Assembly: GCF_015354505.1 (NCBI RefSeq)
Contig: NZ_JACAFP010000004.1
Location: forward strand, 1-64,000
Length of the DNA stretch: 64,000 nucleotides
Origin: Microbacterium sp. UFMG61
Lineage (GTDB): Bacteria > Actinomycetota > Actinomycetes > Actinomycetales > Microbacteriaceae
Direction of reading: 5' to 3'
Made by a program: the position numbers and the translations under genes. This document shows, one piece after another, positions 1 to 8,272 of the stretch (position 1 is its first letter; each line of letters begins with the position of its first letter). The notes under the pieces were generated by a model, which worked only from the letters and a program-made list of their open reading frames with translations, was not told the origin of the DNA and made no database searches.

Positions 1-469
1 GGGTCGGGGAGTCTTCGGGGGTCTGCGGAGCCGCGGGGGTCTGCGGTGCAGTGCTCTGCGTGGCGATGCCGGTGATCGCGTCGAGGGACACGCTCGTGTC
101 GCCGATCGTCACCTGCGGCACGGGCCCGTCGAACGACACCTTGGTCACGATGCCGGTCACGGTCTTGCCGTCCGCGTCCTTGTAGCTCGCCTCCTGGCCG
201 ATGAGGGCCGTCGCGGCCTGGCGCATGTTCAGCGCGAACGCCTCGGTGCCGTTCTCGGTGAGGGTGGTGAGCTGCTCCATCATGGCGAGCTGGGTGGTCT
301 GCGAGATCATCTCGTTGGTGTCCATCGGATTCGACGGATCCTGGTGGGTGAGCTGCGTGACGAGGAGTTTCAGGAACACCTCCCCGTCGAGGGTCTGCTT
401 GCGGGCAGCGGGGTCAGTCGATCCGGTGGTGTGGATCGACGTGGGTGCGCTCACGGCGTCGACGGTCAT
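1..469 (-). CDS. flgD: Flagellar hook-capping protein FlgD (3' end cut by window)
   Basis: FlgD caps the growing hook and is needed for polymerisation of the hook protein. The visible N-terminal 156 residues contain the typical FlgD core: a disordered start, then FLKLLVTQLTHQDPSNPMD and a helix with QLAMMEQL, followed by a basic/beta stretch (ALIGQEASY) and a Pro/Thr-rich tail. The ATG at 469 follows an AGAGG-like ribosome site and lies 13 bases after the fliK stop, so it belongs to the same transcription unit. No stop is reached before base 1. The remaining C-terminus is probably short, because actinobacterial FlgD proteins often lack the extended Ig-like part. Confidence 0.88.
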   Translation of the reverse strand, partial: MTVDAVSAPTSIHTTGSTDPAARKQTLDGEVFLKLLVTQLTHQDPSNPMDTNEMISQTTQLAMMEQLTTLTENGTEAFALNMRQAATALIGQEASYKDADGKTVTGIVTKVSFDGPVPQVTIGDTSVSLDAITGIATQSTAPQTPAAPQTPEDSPT

Positions 470-482
470 GGAAGGGGTCCTC

Positions 483-1970
483 TCAGGCGAAGATGTCGAG
501 GCCCTCGCCGACGCCGGCGCGGGTGCTGGTGGAGATGCGGATGATGTGGGCGAGGTCGTCGCCGCGGTCGGCGGTGGATCGCCGTCCGCTCTGCTCGGGG
601 GTGCCATCGCGGGAGGATCCCTGGTCGCTCGACGCACCATCGGCACCCGGCTGACTTCCACGCCCGGCGCTCGCGTCCGCGGTGGACGCGGTGCTCACCG
701 AGAGAGTGGCGTGCGGGGCCACCGCGGCGAGGTCACGTCGCAGATCGGCGACGATCGATCGCAGAGCGTCGCGTCCGGCATCCGTGCCGCCGATCAGCTC
801 CACCTGCACATCGCCGGCCTGCCCGATCTGCGCGCGGACGGTGACGGGACCGAGGGAGTCGGGATTCACCGTCATCGTGAGCTGATGTGTGCCTGTCGGC
901 CGCTGCGCGATGCTGAGCACTGCGGGGGCGACCTGGGCGGCGACGGTTCGGGGCGCATCCGGGGTGACGGGAGGAGCACTCACCGGCGCGACCGCCGGTG
1001 CGACGGGAGCCGTCGCCTGACCGGGAATCGAGGTCGGTGTCGCCGATCCGGGTCCGGACGCCTGCACCGGCGTGACCGGGACGCGGCTGTCCGCCGTGTC
1101 GCCGTCGACCGGCACGGCCGCTCCCCCGTCCATCGTGTCGGCAGTAGGTCCGACCGCGCCGATGTCGGGCCGATCAGGGTTCGCGGCGTCCGCCCGTGGA
1201 AGGGAGGCCGTCGTCAGCGACGCTGCCCCCGCACTCGCACTCGTCGTTGCCGGCTCGCGCCCCTGCACCGGTTCGGCGACAGCCGGATCGGCCGCGGCGT
1301 GATCGACGCCCTGCACCGACGCGATCGAGGCCGTCGCGTCCACTCGCGCGGAGATGCGTTCCACACCCACAGGAGGAGAGATGCCGTCGAGATCGGCCGG
1401 CGCAGAGATGCGGTCCAGACCGGACGGCGCGCTCCGTGGTGAGGGCAGAGACGGCGGCGCCTCGACGGCCGCAGCCGATCGTGCGAGCGCGTCGGCGTGG
1501 GTCGACGCGGTCGCGGACACGGACGCCGAGGGTCCGGGCGGTACCGGTGCGTTCGCCCCTTCCCCCGCATCAGCCGCTCCACCAGGCGCCGCCGCCGGCA
1601 TCGCCTCCGGTGCTCGTGCGGGTTCGGCCAGGGCGATCGATCGTGCCGCTGCCGTCTGCGCCGCCCGCTCGCCATCGGCCGATGCGACTCCGCCACCGCC
1701 ACCGAGCAACGCGGCGACGGCTGCGATCTCGGCCGACTCCGGCGTCGTCGATTCCACGGGACTGCAGGCCGGCACAGGATCGTTGTGCGCCTTCGCATCC
1801 GCATCCGTTTCCGCAGAAGAACCCGAGCCGTCGCCGAGCGTGACCCCGCGCGCCTCACCCATCGCCGCCTCGAAGGACGACATCTCCCCGTCCCCCGCCG
1901 TGCGACCGTTGCGCTCACCCGCAGCGGAAGACGCTCCCGGCAGCGGACTCAGCATGCTCACGGCCCTCAT
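483..1970 (-). CDS. fliK: Flagellar hook-length control protein FliK
   Basis: FliK is the exported ruler that measures hook length and switches the secretion apparatus from hook to filament substrates. The 495-residue protein is mostly a low-complexity Ala/Pro/Ser/Asp-rich linker, as usual for FliK rulers. The conserved C-terminal Flg_hook domain lies at roughly residues 340-410, with the diagnostic LTMTVNPDSLGPVTVRAQI followed by a predicted helix around ALRSIVADLRRDLA. The ATG overlaps the stop of the upstream small gene as ATGA, so translation is probably coupled. flgD follows 13 bases downstream. Family assignment rests on the C-terminal domain and the gene order; the N-terminal part is not alignable by eye. 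Confidence 0.87.
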   Translation of the reverse strand: MRAVSMLSPLPGASSAAGERNGRTAGDGEMSSFEAAMGEARGVTLGDGSGSSAETDADAKAHNDPVPACSPVESTTPESAEIAAVAALLGGGGGVASADGERAAQTAAARSIALAEPARAPEAMPAAAPGGAADAGEGANAPVPPGPSASVSATASTHADALARSAAAVEAPPSLPSPRSAPSGLDRISAPADLDGISPPVGVERISARVDATASIASVQGVDHAAADPAVAEPVQGREPATTSASAGAASLTTASLPRADAANPDRPDIGAVGPTADTMDGGAAVPVDGDTADSRVPVTPVQASGPGSATPTSIPGQATAPVAPAVAPVSAPPVTPDAPRTVAAQVAPAVLSIAQRPTGTHQLTMTVNPDSLGPVTVRAQIGQAGDVQVELIGGTDAGRDALRSIVADLRRDLAAVAPHATLSVSTASTADASAGRGSQPGADGASSDQGSSRDGTPEQSGRRSTADRGDDLAHIIRISTSTRAGVGEGLDIFA

Positions 1971-2323
1971 CCGATCAGCCCGGCGTACTGCTGAAGAGAC
2001 GAGGCTCCGGTGGTCGATCCGCTGCTCGCTGCGAACAGGGTCTGCAGGGCGCTGACCAGCTCCGTATCGTTCGCGGGAGTCTGCGCCGGCGACGCAGCGG
2101 ACTGCTCCGTAGCGCCGGAAGAGGCCGTATCCGACTGCCCGGAGACCGCCGTCTTCGCCGCCTCCAGCAGCCCCGCGAACGTCGTCGCGGTCGACGCCGT
2201 CTCCGCACTCGACTCAGTGGCCTCCGCCGTTGCGGCGGTGGTGGCACGAGCGGCAGGATCGAGTGCCACGATGCGGCTCTCGATCTCGCCGACGCGTGCG
2301 ATCACCCCGTCGAGCCCGGTCAT
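1967..2323 (-). CDS. Small flagellar-operon protein of unknown function, possibly a truncated hydrolase
   Basis: This 118-residue protein sits between fliJ and fliK, with ATGA overlaps on both sides, so it is surely translated with the flagellar operon. The start, MTGLDGVIARVGEIESRI, resembles the N-terminal segment I associate with actinobacterial flagellar-cluster cell-wall hydrolases (NlpC/P60 or lytic transglycosylase type) at this position. Here the rest is an Ala/Ser/Thr-rich stretch ending in LVSALQTLFAASSG. No NlpC/P60 Cys-His motif or transglycosylase Glu motif is visible. It may be a hydrolase that lost its catalytic domain, or a short export-adaptor protein. I do not assign a function. 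Confidence 0.7.
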   Translation of the reverse strand: MTGLDGVIARVGEIESRIVALDPAARATTAATAEATESSAETASTATTFAGLLEAAKTAVSGQSDTASSGATEQSAASPAQTPANDTELVSALQTLFAASSGSTTGASSLQQYAGLIG

Positions 2324-2745
2324 GCCGCGCTCCCCGCGCCGCGCACCGCGCGTGCGACGGCGATCTCATCGAGCGCGGTCTGCTCTGCAGCCAGGTCTGC
2401 CCGCACCTCCTCGACGCGGTGGGTGTTCTCGAGCCTCTCCAGTCCCTTCAACTCCCGCCGCGCCTCGACATGCGCGTCCTTCGCCTCATCCTCCGCGGTG
2501 CGATGCAGCTCGGTGAGCGCCTGCAGATCGCTCAGCGCGCTGCGCCCCGCGGCCCTCGCGGCCGCCATCGCTAGCAGCGTCTGCGCATCACCCGCCTGCG
2601 CGCCGAGATCGGCGAGGCTGGTCCGGACATCCTGCGCGGCGGCCTCGGTTCGAGCGCGCTCAGCGGTCGCGCGGGAGAGGCGCTCGGCGGCGACACGTTC
2701 CTGGGCTCCGCGCACGCGCAGCAGCCCTGCCAGGGGGAAGGTCAT
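2320..2745 (-). CDS. fliJ: Flagellar export protein FliJ
   Basis: FliJ is the coiled-coil stalk of the flagellar export ATPase, projecting from the FliI ring toward the export gate. The 141-residue product starts MTFPLAGLLRVRG, matching the usual FliJ opening (F, L, then a basic helix), and is almost entirely helical with heptad-like Leu/Ala/Glu/Arg spacing. The ATG at 2745 overlaps the fliI stop as ATGA and is preferred to an upstream in-frame start that would run 48 bases further into fliI. Sequence conservation in FliJ is weak, so the call leans on coiled-coil character plus position directly after fliI. Confidence 0.85.
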   Translation of the reverse strand: MTFPLAGLLRVRGAQERVAAERLSRATAERARTEAAAQDVRTSLADLGAQAGDAQTLLAMAAARAAGRSALSDLQALTELHRTAEDEAKDAHVEARRELKGLERLENTHRVEEVRADLAAEQTALDEIAVARAVRGAGSAA

Positions 2746-4064
2746 GAGGTGAGTCCTCCGAACTCGCTGGTGAGGGCAGTGAGCCGCTGCCACGAATCGC
2801 CCACGGTGCTCAGATCGTCCATCGGCTGGGTGAGGAAGCGCGCGATCTCGGGTTCGTGCTCGAGCGCGGCATCGACGAGTGGGTTGGCGCCCTGTCGGTA
2901 GGCGCCGATGTCGATGAGATCGTTCGCGCTGCGACGCGCCGCCAGCACACTGCGCAGCGTCACCGCCTGCTGCCGTTGGTCCGGTGTCGTGATCTTCGAG
3001 ACCACACGCGATACGGATCCGAGGACATCGACCGCGGGGAAGTGTCCCCGGATCGCGAGTGCCCGATCGAGCACCACGTGGCCGTCGAGGATGCCGCGCG
3101 CCGCATCGGCGATCGGCTCATTGTGGTCGTCGCCGTCGACGAGCACCGTGTACAGACCCGTGATCGAACCGGTCTCGCCGGTGCCGGCGCGCTCGAGAAG
3201 TCGCGCCAGAACCGAGAACGTCGACGGCGGATAGCCGCGGGTCGCCGGCGGCTCGCCGGCGCTGAGCCCGATCTCGCGCTGCGCCATGGCGACGCGGGTG
3301 AGCGAGTCCATCATCAGCACGACGTCGAGACCGTCGTCGCGGAACTGCTCCGCGATGCGGGTCGCGACGAAGGCCGAGCGCAGGCGCGCCATGGCGGGCT
3401 GGTCGGAGGTCGCGACCACGACGACCGAGCGCGCGAGGCCCTCAGGCCCGAGGTCGTCTTCGAGGAACTCTCGCACCTCGCGGCCACGCTCGCCCACGAG
3501 GGCTATCACCGTGACATCGGCCGATGACCCCCGCGCGATCATCGACATGAGCGACGACTTGCCGACGCCCGAGCCGGCGAAGAGGCCGAGGCGCTGACCG
3601 GAGCCGACGGGCGTCATGGTGTCGAGAACGCGCACGCCGAGTCCGAGCTGACGATCGATCCGTCGCCGAGTGATGACGCTCGGCGCATCATGATCGAGGG
3701 GCACGAGAGGTGCGGTGCGCGGCAGCGGACCCAGACCGTCGATCGGTCGCCCCAGACCGTCGAGCACCCGTCCGAGCAGCCCGCGGCCGGTCGGCACCTG
3801 CAGCGGCGCTCCCGCGTGCCGAACCCGCGCGCGCGCCGTGATGCCGTCGAGCCGGCTGAGCGGCATGCAGCGTGCGGATGCCCCGTCGATGGCGACGATC
3901 TCGGCATCGACGGCGCGTCCGCTCGTCGTGTCGATGCGCACGCGGTCGCCGACCGCGCCCGTGACTCCGCGTACCTCGACGCCGAGTCCACGGACCGCCT
4001 GCACGACGCCGGTGTGCTCGGGCCGCGCGGCTCTGAGGGCGCTCGACCAGGTGCTCGTCGTCAC
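2742..4064 (-). CDS. fliI: Flagellum-specific export ATPase FliI
   Basis: FliI hydrolyses ATP at the base of the flagellar type III export apparatus, helping unfold and load substrates. The 440-residue protein has the F1-beta-like layout: an N-terminal beta-barrel (about 1-90), a nucleotide-binding domain with Walker A FAGSGVGKSSL near residue 165, ALVGERGREVREF, and the Walker B strand DVVLMMDSLTRVAMAQREIGL. It also has GEPPATRGYPPSTFSVLARLLERAG, a flagellar/type III ATPase signature, and a helical C-terminus. The length is typical. It overlaps fliH at its start and fliJ at its end by four bases each, forming a coupled H-I-J unit. Confidence 0.97.
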   Translation of the reverse strand: MTTSTWSSALRAARPEHTGVVQAVRGLGVEVRGVTGAVGDRVRIDTTSGRAVDAEIVAIDGASARCMPLSRLDGITARARVRHAGAPLQVPTGRGLLGRVLDGLGRPIDGLGPLPRTAPLVPLDHDAPSVITRRRIDRQLGLGVRVLDTMTPVGSGQRLGLFAGSGVGKSSLMSMIARGSSADVTVIALVGERGREVREFLEDDLGPEGLARSVVVVATSDQPAMARLRSAFVATRIAEQFRDDGLDVVLMMDSLTRVAMAQREIGLSAGEPPATRGYPPSTFSVLARLLERAGTGETGSITGLYTVLVDGDDHNEPIADAARGILDGHVVLDRALAIRGHFPAVDVLGSVSRVVSKITTPDQRQQAVTLRSVLAARRSANDLIDIGAYRQGANPLVDAALEHEPEIARFLTQPMDDLSTVGDSWQRLTALTSEFGGLTS

Positions 4065-4702
4065 CGGACGATCTCCTCGCCCTGATCGGTCTCACCCTCG
4101 AGGGCCGCGTGCACGCGCCGCAATGCCTCGCGGATGCGGGTGTCGACCGCGCCGTCTTCGATCTCGACGAGTGCCCCGCCGGCATCCACCGACGATGATC
4201 CGATCACCTCGACGCCGGAGACGACCTCGCTGAGGTCGTCGTCGTCGTGAACCGTCCGGGCATCCTGCTCGCTCAGGACCACCCGCGTCCATCGCTCCAC
4301 GGGAATCTCGGCGACGGCCCTGCGCACGGCGTGCGCGGCGGCACGCGCCGGATCCGACAGCTCCGTGCCGAGGACCATCGTCGCGAGCTCGAGGGCGAGC
4401 CGCTCGAGCCCCTCAGCATCGAGCGCTCGCAGAATATCGGCGCGGGTGTCGAGCGCCGCACGCGCTGTGTCGAGGGCCTGCAGCGCCGACCCCCGCTGAT
4501 GCAGGTAGGTCTCGGCGAGTTCACGCTGACGATGCTCCGCGATGTCGGCCTGCCGCACCGCCTCGACACGTGCCCGCCGGAGGCCCTCCGCATAACCGTC
4601 GGCATAGCCGCGCGCTCGCGCCTGATCGGTCTCCCCACGGAGGTCCACGGGAGGCTCGCCCACACGCGGCACCACCAGCGGCGTGAAGGCGGAATCGAGC
4701 AC
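4061..4702 (-). CDS. fliH: Flagellar assembly protein FliH
   Basis: FliH binds FliI and tethers the ATPase to the C-ring. The product (about 213 residues from GTG 4702) begins VLDSAFTPLVVPRV. It has a helical Ala/Arg/Glu-rich middle with GYADGYAEGLRRARVEA (Gly-repeat helix) and a C-terminal FliH/YscL domain with a VVLSEQDARTV strand pattern and GGALVEIEDGAVDTRIREAL. An in-frame ATG at 4837 overlaps the fliG stop and would add 45 residues. Those residues are poorly ordered and cover a flagellar promoter element at 4777-4805, so I prefer GTG 4702, which has CGGGG eight bases upstream. The stop overlaps fliI. Confidence 0.85.
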   Translation of the reverse strand: MLDSAFTPLVVPRVGEPPVDLRGETDQARARGYADGYAEGLRRARVEAVRQADIAEHRQRELAETYLHQRGSALQALDTARAALDTRADILRALDAEGLERLALELATMVLGTELSDPARAAAHAVRRAVAEIPVERWTRVVLSEQDARTVHDDDDLSEVVSGVEVIGSSSVDAGGALVEIEDGAVDTRIREALRRVHAALEGETDQGEEIVR

Positions 4703-4776
4703 GGTAGGCACCCCGGGAGTCGAAGGTCTGGCCTGTCCGTGGCCCGAAGGGCGAGCGATCCGTGCTCCCCCGGCAC

Positions 4777-4805
4777 TATCGCGACACTGCGGCGATGGCG
4801 TAACC
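4777..4805 (-). promoter_or_regulatory. Flagellar promoter-like element before fliH
   Basis: On the minus strand GGTTACG (4805-4799) is followed after 13 bases by GTCGCGATA (4785-4777). The same pair with identical spacing stands before flgB, and a 12-base-spaced version stands before fliC. A downstream block GAGCACGGAT (4767-4758) is also shared with flgB at the same distance. The CGATA core of the second box resembles the sigma-28 -10 (GCCGATAA). It probably starts a fliHIJ-x-fliK-flgD transcript. Confidence 0.6.
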
Positions 4806-4833
4806 ATCCCCGCGTCCCGCCGCGGCACAGGGA

Positions 4834-5922
4834 TCACTCGATGAGCTCGTCCTCGTCCTCGCGGGAGATCGTGATCTCCTCGGACGCCTCGAGCTCGCGG
4901 ATGATCCGCACGATCTCCGAGCGCGCCTCGTCGACCTGACGCATGCGAACCGGGCCGAGGACCCTGGTCTCCTCCGTCAGGTTCTCCTGGTTGCGCTCGG
5001 TCATGTTGGTGCGCACCTTCTCGACGATCTGCTCATCGGCGCCTTTCATGGCGAGCGCGAGCATCCGCAGATCGATGCCGCGCAGAACGCGCTGCGCATC
5101 GCGATCTTCGAGACGCGCGAAGTCGGCGAACGTCACCATGCGGCTCCGGATGTCTTCCGCCAGTGCCAGGTCGCGCCCCTCGAGAGAGGCCAGCAGCGAC
5201 TTCTCGAGTGCGGTGTCCGAGCGATTGATGATCTCGACGAGCGGCTGCACTCCCCCGATCGACTCGTGGTTGTCGCGCATCGCGAACACCCCGGTGCGCG
5301 AGCGCAGCGAGTCGGCGACGATCGAGATCGCTTCCTGCGTCGCGGTGCCCATCGTCGCGATGGCCTGGGCGACGTCGGTGCGCAGCGGATCCTGCAGCGC
5401 GGCGAGCACCGCGGCGGCGCGGTCTGCGCGCAGGTTCGCCAGCACGACGGCGACGGTCGTCGGCAGCTCGCCCTCGAGGATCGTGGCCAGCTGCGCGGGA
5501 TCCGCGGCGTTGAGGAAGTCGAACGACACCGAGCCCTGCGACATCACCCGGCCGACCATTCCGACCGCCTTCTCACGCCCGAAGGCGGTCTCGAGAAGGC
5601 CGGTCGCGAGTTCCTGCCCGCCGCGCGACGGCACCGAGCCACCGGTCGCGATGCGACGGAACTCTCCGAGCGCACGGGCGGTGGATGCCACGTCGACACC
5701 ACCGAGCTGCGTGAGCTCGGCGGCCAGCATCTCGGAGCGCTCCTCACCGAGATGACGCAGCACCTCGGCTCCTGCAGCACGGTCCATGTTCATCAGCACG
5801 ATGGCGGCCTTGCGCAGACCGCTCATCTCCTGCGCGGGTGCCTCGGCCGACGATGCGGTCGAGGCCGTGGACACCTCGATCGTGTCGGCCTGCGCGTCGA
5901 GCAGCTCGGTCAGCGCGCTCAT
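4834..5922 (-). CDS. fliG: Flagellar motor switch protein FliG
   Basis: FliG is the rotor protein of the C-ring; its C-terminal charged helix interacts with the stator. The 362-residue protein has the standard three ARM-type domains. FliG_N begins at about residue 33 (MSGLRKAAIVLMNMD). FliG_M is at about 130-210, with an SFDFLNAADPAQLATILEGELPT-type segment. FliG_C is at about 230-330, containing LALAEDIRSRMVTFADFARLEDRDAQ with the torque-helix acidic and basic residues, then MLALAMKGADE. A roughly 30-residue Ser/Ala/Thr-rich extension precedes FliG_N. The start overlaps fliF by four bases. The fliH promoter element is just beyond its stop, so fliG closes the flgB-led operon or reads through. 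Confidence 0.97.
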   Translation of the reverse strand: MSALTELLDAQADTIEVSTASTASSAEAPAQEMSGLRKAAIVLMNMDRAAGAEVLRHLGEERSEMLAAELTQLGGVDVASTARALGEFRRIATGGSVPSRGGQELATGLLETAFGREKAVGMVGRVMSQGSVSFDFLNAADPAQLATILEGELPTTVAVVLANLRADRAAAVLAALQDPLRTDVAQAIATMGTATQEAISIVADSLRSRTGVFAMRDNHESIGGVQPLVEIINRSDTALEKSLLASLEGRDLALAEDIRSRMVTFADFARLEDRDAQRVLRGIDLRMLALAMKGADEQIVEKVRTNMTERNQENLTEETRVLGPVRMRQVDEARSEIVRIIRELEASEEITISREDEDELIE

Positions 5923-7559
5923 ACCCTCGCCTCATCCATCAGGCTCGCGAGAGCGCCGGCGATCGCTTCGGGCTCGCGCTTCGCCAGGTCGTCGATCTCG
6001 CGGCGACGGCGCTCGACGAGCATCTGGTCGGGCTCGCGCTCCTCATCGAGGTCGACGTCTGCCGACGACAGCGGGCGTGTCGGAGCAGGCAGCGGGATCG
6101 CATCCCCGTCCTTCAGCCCCCTCAGCGACTTCAGCTTCTGCTCTTCGCTCTCGGTCACCGTCGCGAAGTACTCGATCGGGCCCTCGTCGGTGTACATCAC
6201 CCGTCGCTTCAGCTTCCGGCGCACCGCGAGGAACACCACGAGGATGATCACCGCGAGAAGGATCGATCCGCCGATGATCGCCGACCGCAGCAGCTCCTGC
6301 TGCATCTGAGCCGCCTGCTCGGCCTCGGCGGCCTGCAAGGCGGTCTGAGCCGCCGTCGCACCCGTCTCGCTGAACTCGACGAACTCGACGGCGATCGCGT
6401 CGCCCCGTTCCAGGTCGATCCCGGCGGCCGACGCGACGAGAGTCTCGACCTGGGCGGCGGTGACACCGGTGACCGCTCCGCGGTTGAGCGCGATGCTCAC
6501 GGTCTGCCGGGTGACCTCTCCCGCCGGCGTGACGGTCTTCTCGGTCGACTTGTTCACGGCGTTGTCGCGCGAGGTCTCCTCGAACTCGTAGGCGCCGTCA
6601 CCCGCGGCGCCGTTGGGCACGGCGATGTTGTCGGGGCCGAGCACGCCGGTGCCCCCGGCCTGACCGCCGGTGTAGGTCTCCGTCTTGGTCTGCTCCGACG
6701 CGCTGAGGGCGCCCTCGGGAGCCGAGTAGGTCTCATCCATGCGCTCGGACGTCGAGTTCGCGACGTCGGCCGAGACCGTCACGGTCGCGTTGCCGGGACC
6801 GACGATCGTCTCGAGCATGGAACTCACGGATGCCGCGACCTTCGCCTCGTGCTCGGTCGCCTGCTTCGACGAAGTGCCGGTGAGCCCCGCGCCCACGGCG
6901 GAGAGCACAGCGCCGTTCTGATCCGTGACGGCGACGTCCTCCGGGGTCATTCCCGGCACCGCCGCGCTCGTGAGATGCACGATCGCCGCGATCTTCTCGT
7001 CGCCGAGCGTCGAGCCGTTGCGGGTCTTGACGAAGACGGATGCCGTCGGGCTCTGCCGCTCCGACACGAAGACGCTCTCCTCGGGAATGGCGAGCTGCAC
7101 GGATGCCGCGGTGATGCCGTCCATCGAACCGATCGTGCTCGCGAGCTCCCCTTCGATGGCGCGCTTGTAGGTCACGGACTGCTGGAACTCGCTCGCGGTC
7201 ACGCCCATCTTGTCGAGCAGCGTGTATCCCTCGCTCGAGTCGCCGGGGAGACCGGCGGATGCCGCGGCGAGTCGCTGGGCGTAGACCTGATCGTCCGGGA
7301 CCAGGATCGTCGCGCCGCCCTCGGCGAGCTCGTACGAGACGCCGGCGGTCTTCAGCTGGTCGACCACGGCGGAGGCGTCTCCGGCGCTGAGCCCGGTGAA
7401 GAGCGGACTCATCTGCGGTCGCGCGAGCCACGATCCGAGTGCGATGGCGCCCATGACGAGCAGTGCCACCCCGATGATCGCGATCGTCCGCTGGGCGAGG
7501 GAGAAGCCTGAGACGACCTGCTTGGCGCGGTCGAAGTACCCCGTGAGCATTTTCGGCAT
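5919..7559 (-). CDS. fliF: Flagellar MS-ring protein FliF
   Basis: FliF forms the membrane-embedded MS-ring on which the motor and export apparatus assemble. The 546-residue protein has a first membrane helix at about 24-44 (RTIAIIGVALLVMGAIALGSWL). The YscJ/FliF domain follows (PLFTGLSAGDASAVVDQLKTAG..., about 50-230), then FliF_C (about 250-410), a second membrane helix near 435-455 (IIGGSILLAVIILVVFLAV) and a cytoplasmic FliG-binding tail ending in LASLMDEARV. Length and layout are normal for Gram-positive FliF. The start lies three bases after the fliE stop, and the end overlaps fliG. Confidence 0.97.
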   Translation of the reverse strand: MPKMLTGYFDRAKQVVSGFSLAQRTIAIIGVALLVMGAIALGSWLARPQMSPLFTGLSAGDASAVVDQLKTAGVSYELAEGGATILVPDDQVYAQRLAAASAGLPGDSSEGYTLLDKMGVTASEFQQSVTYKRAIEGELASTIGSMDGITAASVQLAIPEESVFVSERQSPTASVFVKTRNGSTLGDEKIAAIVHLTSAAVPGMTPEDVAVTDQNGAVLSAVGAGLTGTSSKQATEHEAKVAASVSSMLETIVGPGNATVTVSADVANSTSERMDETYSAPEGALSASEQTKTETYTGGQAGGTGVLGPDNIAVPNGAAGDGAYEFEETSRDNAVNKSTEKTVTPAGEVTRQTVSIALNRGAVTGVTAAQVETLVASAAGIDLERGDAIAVEFVEFSETGATAAQTALQAAEAEQAAQMQQELLRSAIIGGSILLAVIILVVFLAVRRKLKRRVMYTDEGPIEYFATVTESEEQKLKSLRGLKDGDAIPLPAPTRPLSSADVDLDEEREPDQMLVERRRREIDDLAKREPEAIAGALASLMDEARV

Positions 7560-7562
7560 GGC

Positions 7563-7880
7563 TTAGGCCTGCATCCTCATGATCTCGTTGAAGGCGGACA
7601 CGCTGCGGTCGCGCACGGCGACGACCAGGTCGAGTGTCACGGAGGCGCGCGAGGACGCGATCATCGCCTGGTGGATGTCCTGCAGATCGCCGGTGACCGC
7701 CTGCACGGCGAGTTCGTTCGACGACGCCTGCAGCTGCTGGAGATTCTCGACGGCTCCGGTCATCGAGGTGGCGAAAGCGCCGCCACCGGTCGTGGCCGGC
7801 GCGTCGACATCACCCTCGAAGCTCAATGCGGAGAGCGGGCTGACGCCTGCGGCCGAGATCCCCTCGATGGGAGTGCTCAT
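7563..7880 (-). CDS. fliE: Flagellar hook-basal body protein FliE
   Basis: FliE joins the MS-ring to the proximal rod. The 105-residue protein has a variable N-terminus (sites for I, P, Gly and Asp residues) and then the conserved helical pair typical of FliE: LQQLQASSNELAVQAVTGD, followed by IHQAMIASSRASVTLDLVVAVRDRSVSAFNEIMRMQ. The C-terminal AFNEIMRMQ is a hallmark of the family. The ATG shares one base with the flgC stop (TGATG), so translation is coupled with flgC, and fliF follows after three bases. Confidence 0.95.
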   Translation of the reverse strand: MSTPIEGISAAGVSPLSALSFEGDVDAPATTGGGAFATSMTGAVENLQQLQASSNELAVQAVTGDLQDIHQAMIASSRASVTLDLVVAVRDRSVSAFNEIMRMQA

Positions 7881-8272
7881 CAGTTGCGTCCGATCTGCAG
7901 CGCTGCCTCGTAGGTCGTCTTGGCACGGTCGACGACGGCGGCGTTCGCCTCATAGCCGCGCTGCGCGACGATGAGCATGCTCATCTGGTCGCCGAGTTCG
8001 ATGTTCGGGTATTGCACGTACCCCTCGGCATCGGCGTAGGGGTGTTCGGGGTCGTGGACGCGCTTCGCCTCCGCCTCGGATTCGACGACGCCGGCGACGA
8101 ACACACCCGGGCTATCGGTGCCGGCCTGCACGGTGACGAGCTTCTCGCGGAACGCCTCTTCGCCCGCAGGTGTGGCCGTGTTCACATTGGCGATGTTGTC
8201 GCTGAGCGCATCGAGCCACTTCCGGTGCGCGGTGAGACCGGAGCCGGCGATGCCGATGGCGTCGAAGGTCAT
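7880..8272 (-). CDS. flgC: Flagellar basal-body rod protein FlgC
   Basis: FlgC is a proximal rod component. The 130-residue product starts MTFDAIGIAGSGLTAHRKW and contains LDALSDNIANVNT, the flg_bb_rod signature shared by axial proteins. It ends in the conserved C-terminal helix DQMSMLIVAQRGYEANAAVVDRAKT...ALQIGRN, where RGYEAN is diagnostic. The ATG at 8272 overlaps the flgB stop as ATGA. A much longer upstream-open frame in this register is only the shadow of flgB and is rejected. Confidence 0.96.
   Translation of the reverse strand: MTFDAIGIAGSGLTAHRKWLDALSDNIANVNTATPAGEEAFREKLVTVQAGTDSPGVFVAGVVESEAEAKRVHDPEHPYADAEGYVQYPNIELGDQMSMLIVAQRGYEANAAVVDRAKTTYEAALQIGRN

Noticed and set aside
483-1970. 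Low-complexity Ala/Pro/Ser-rich region of fliK as a repeat array
   Set aside because: No regular repeat unit is visible; such composition is normal for the FliK ruler segment.
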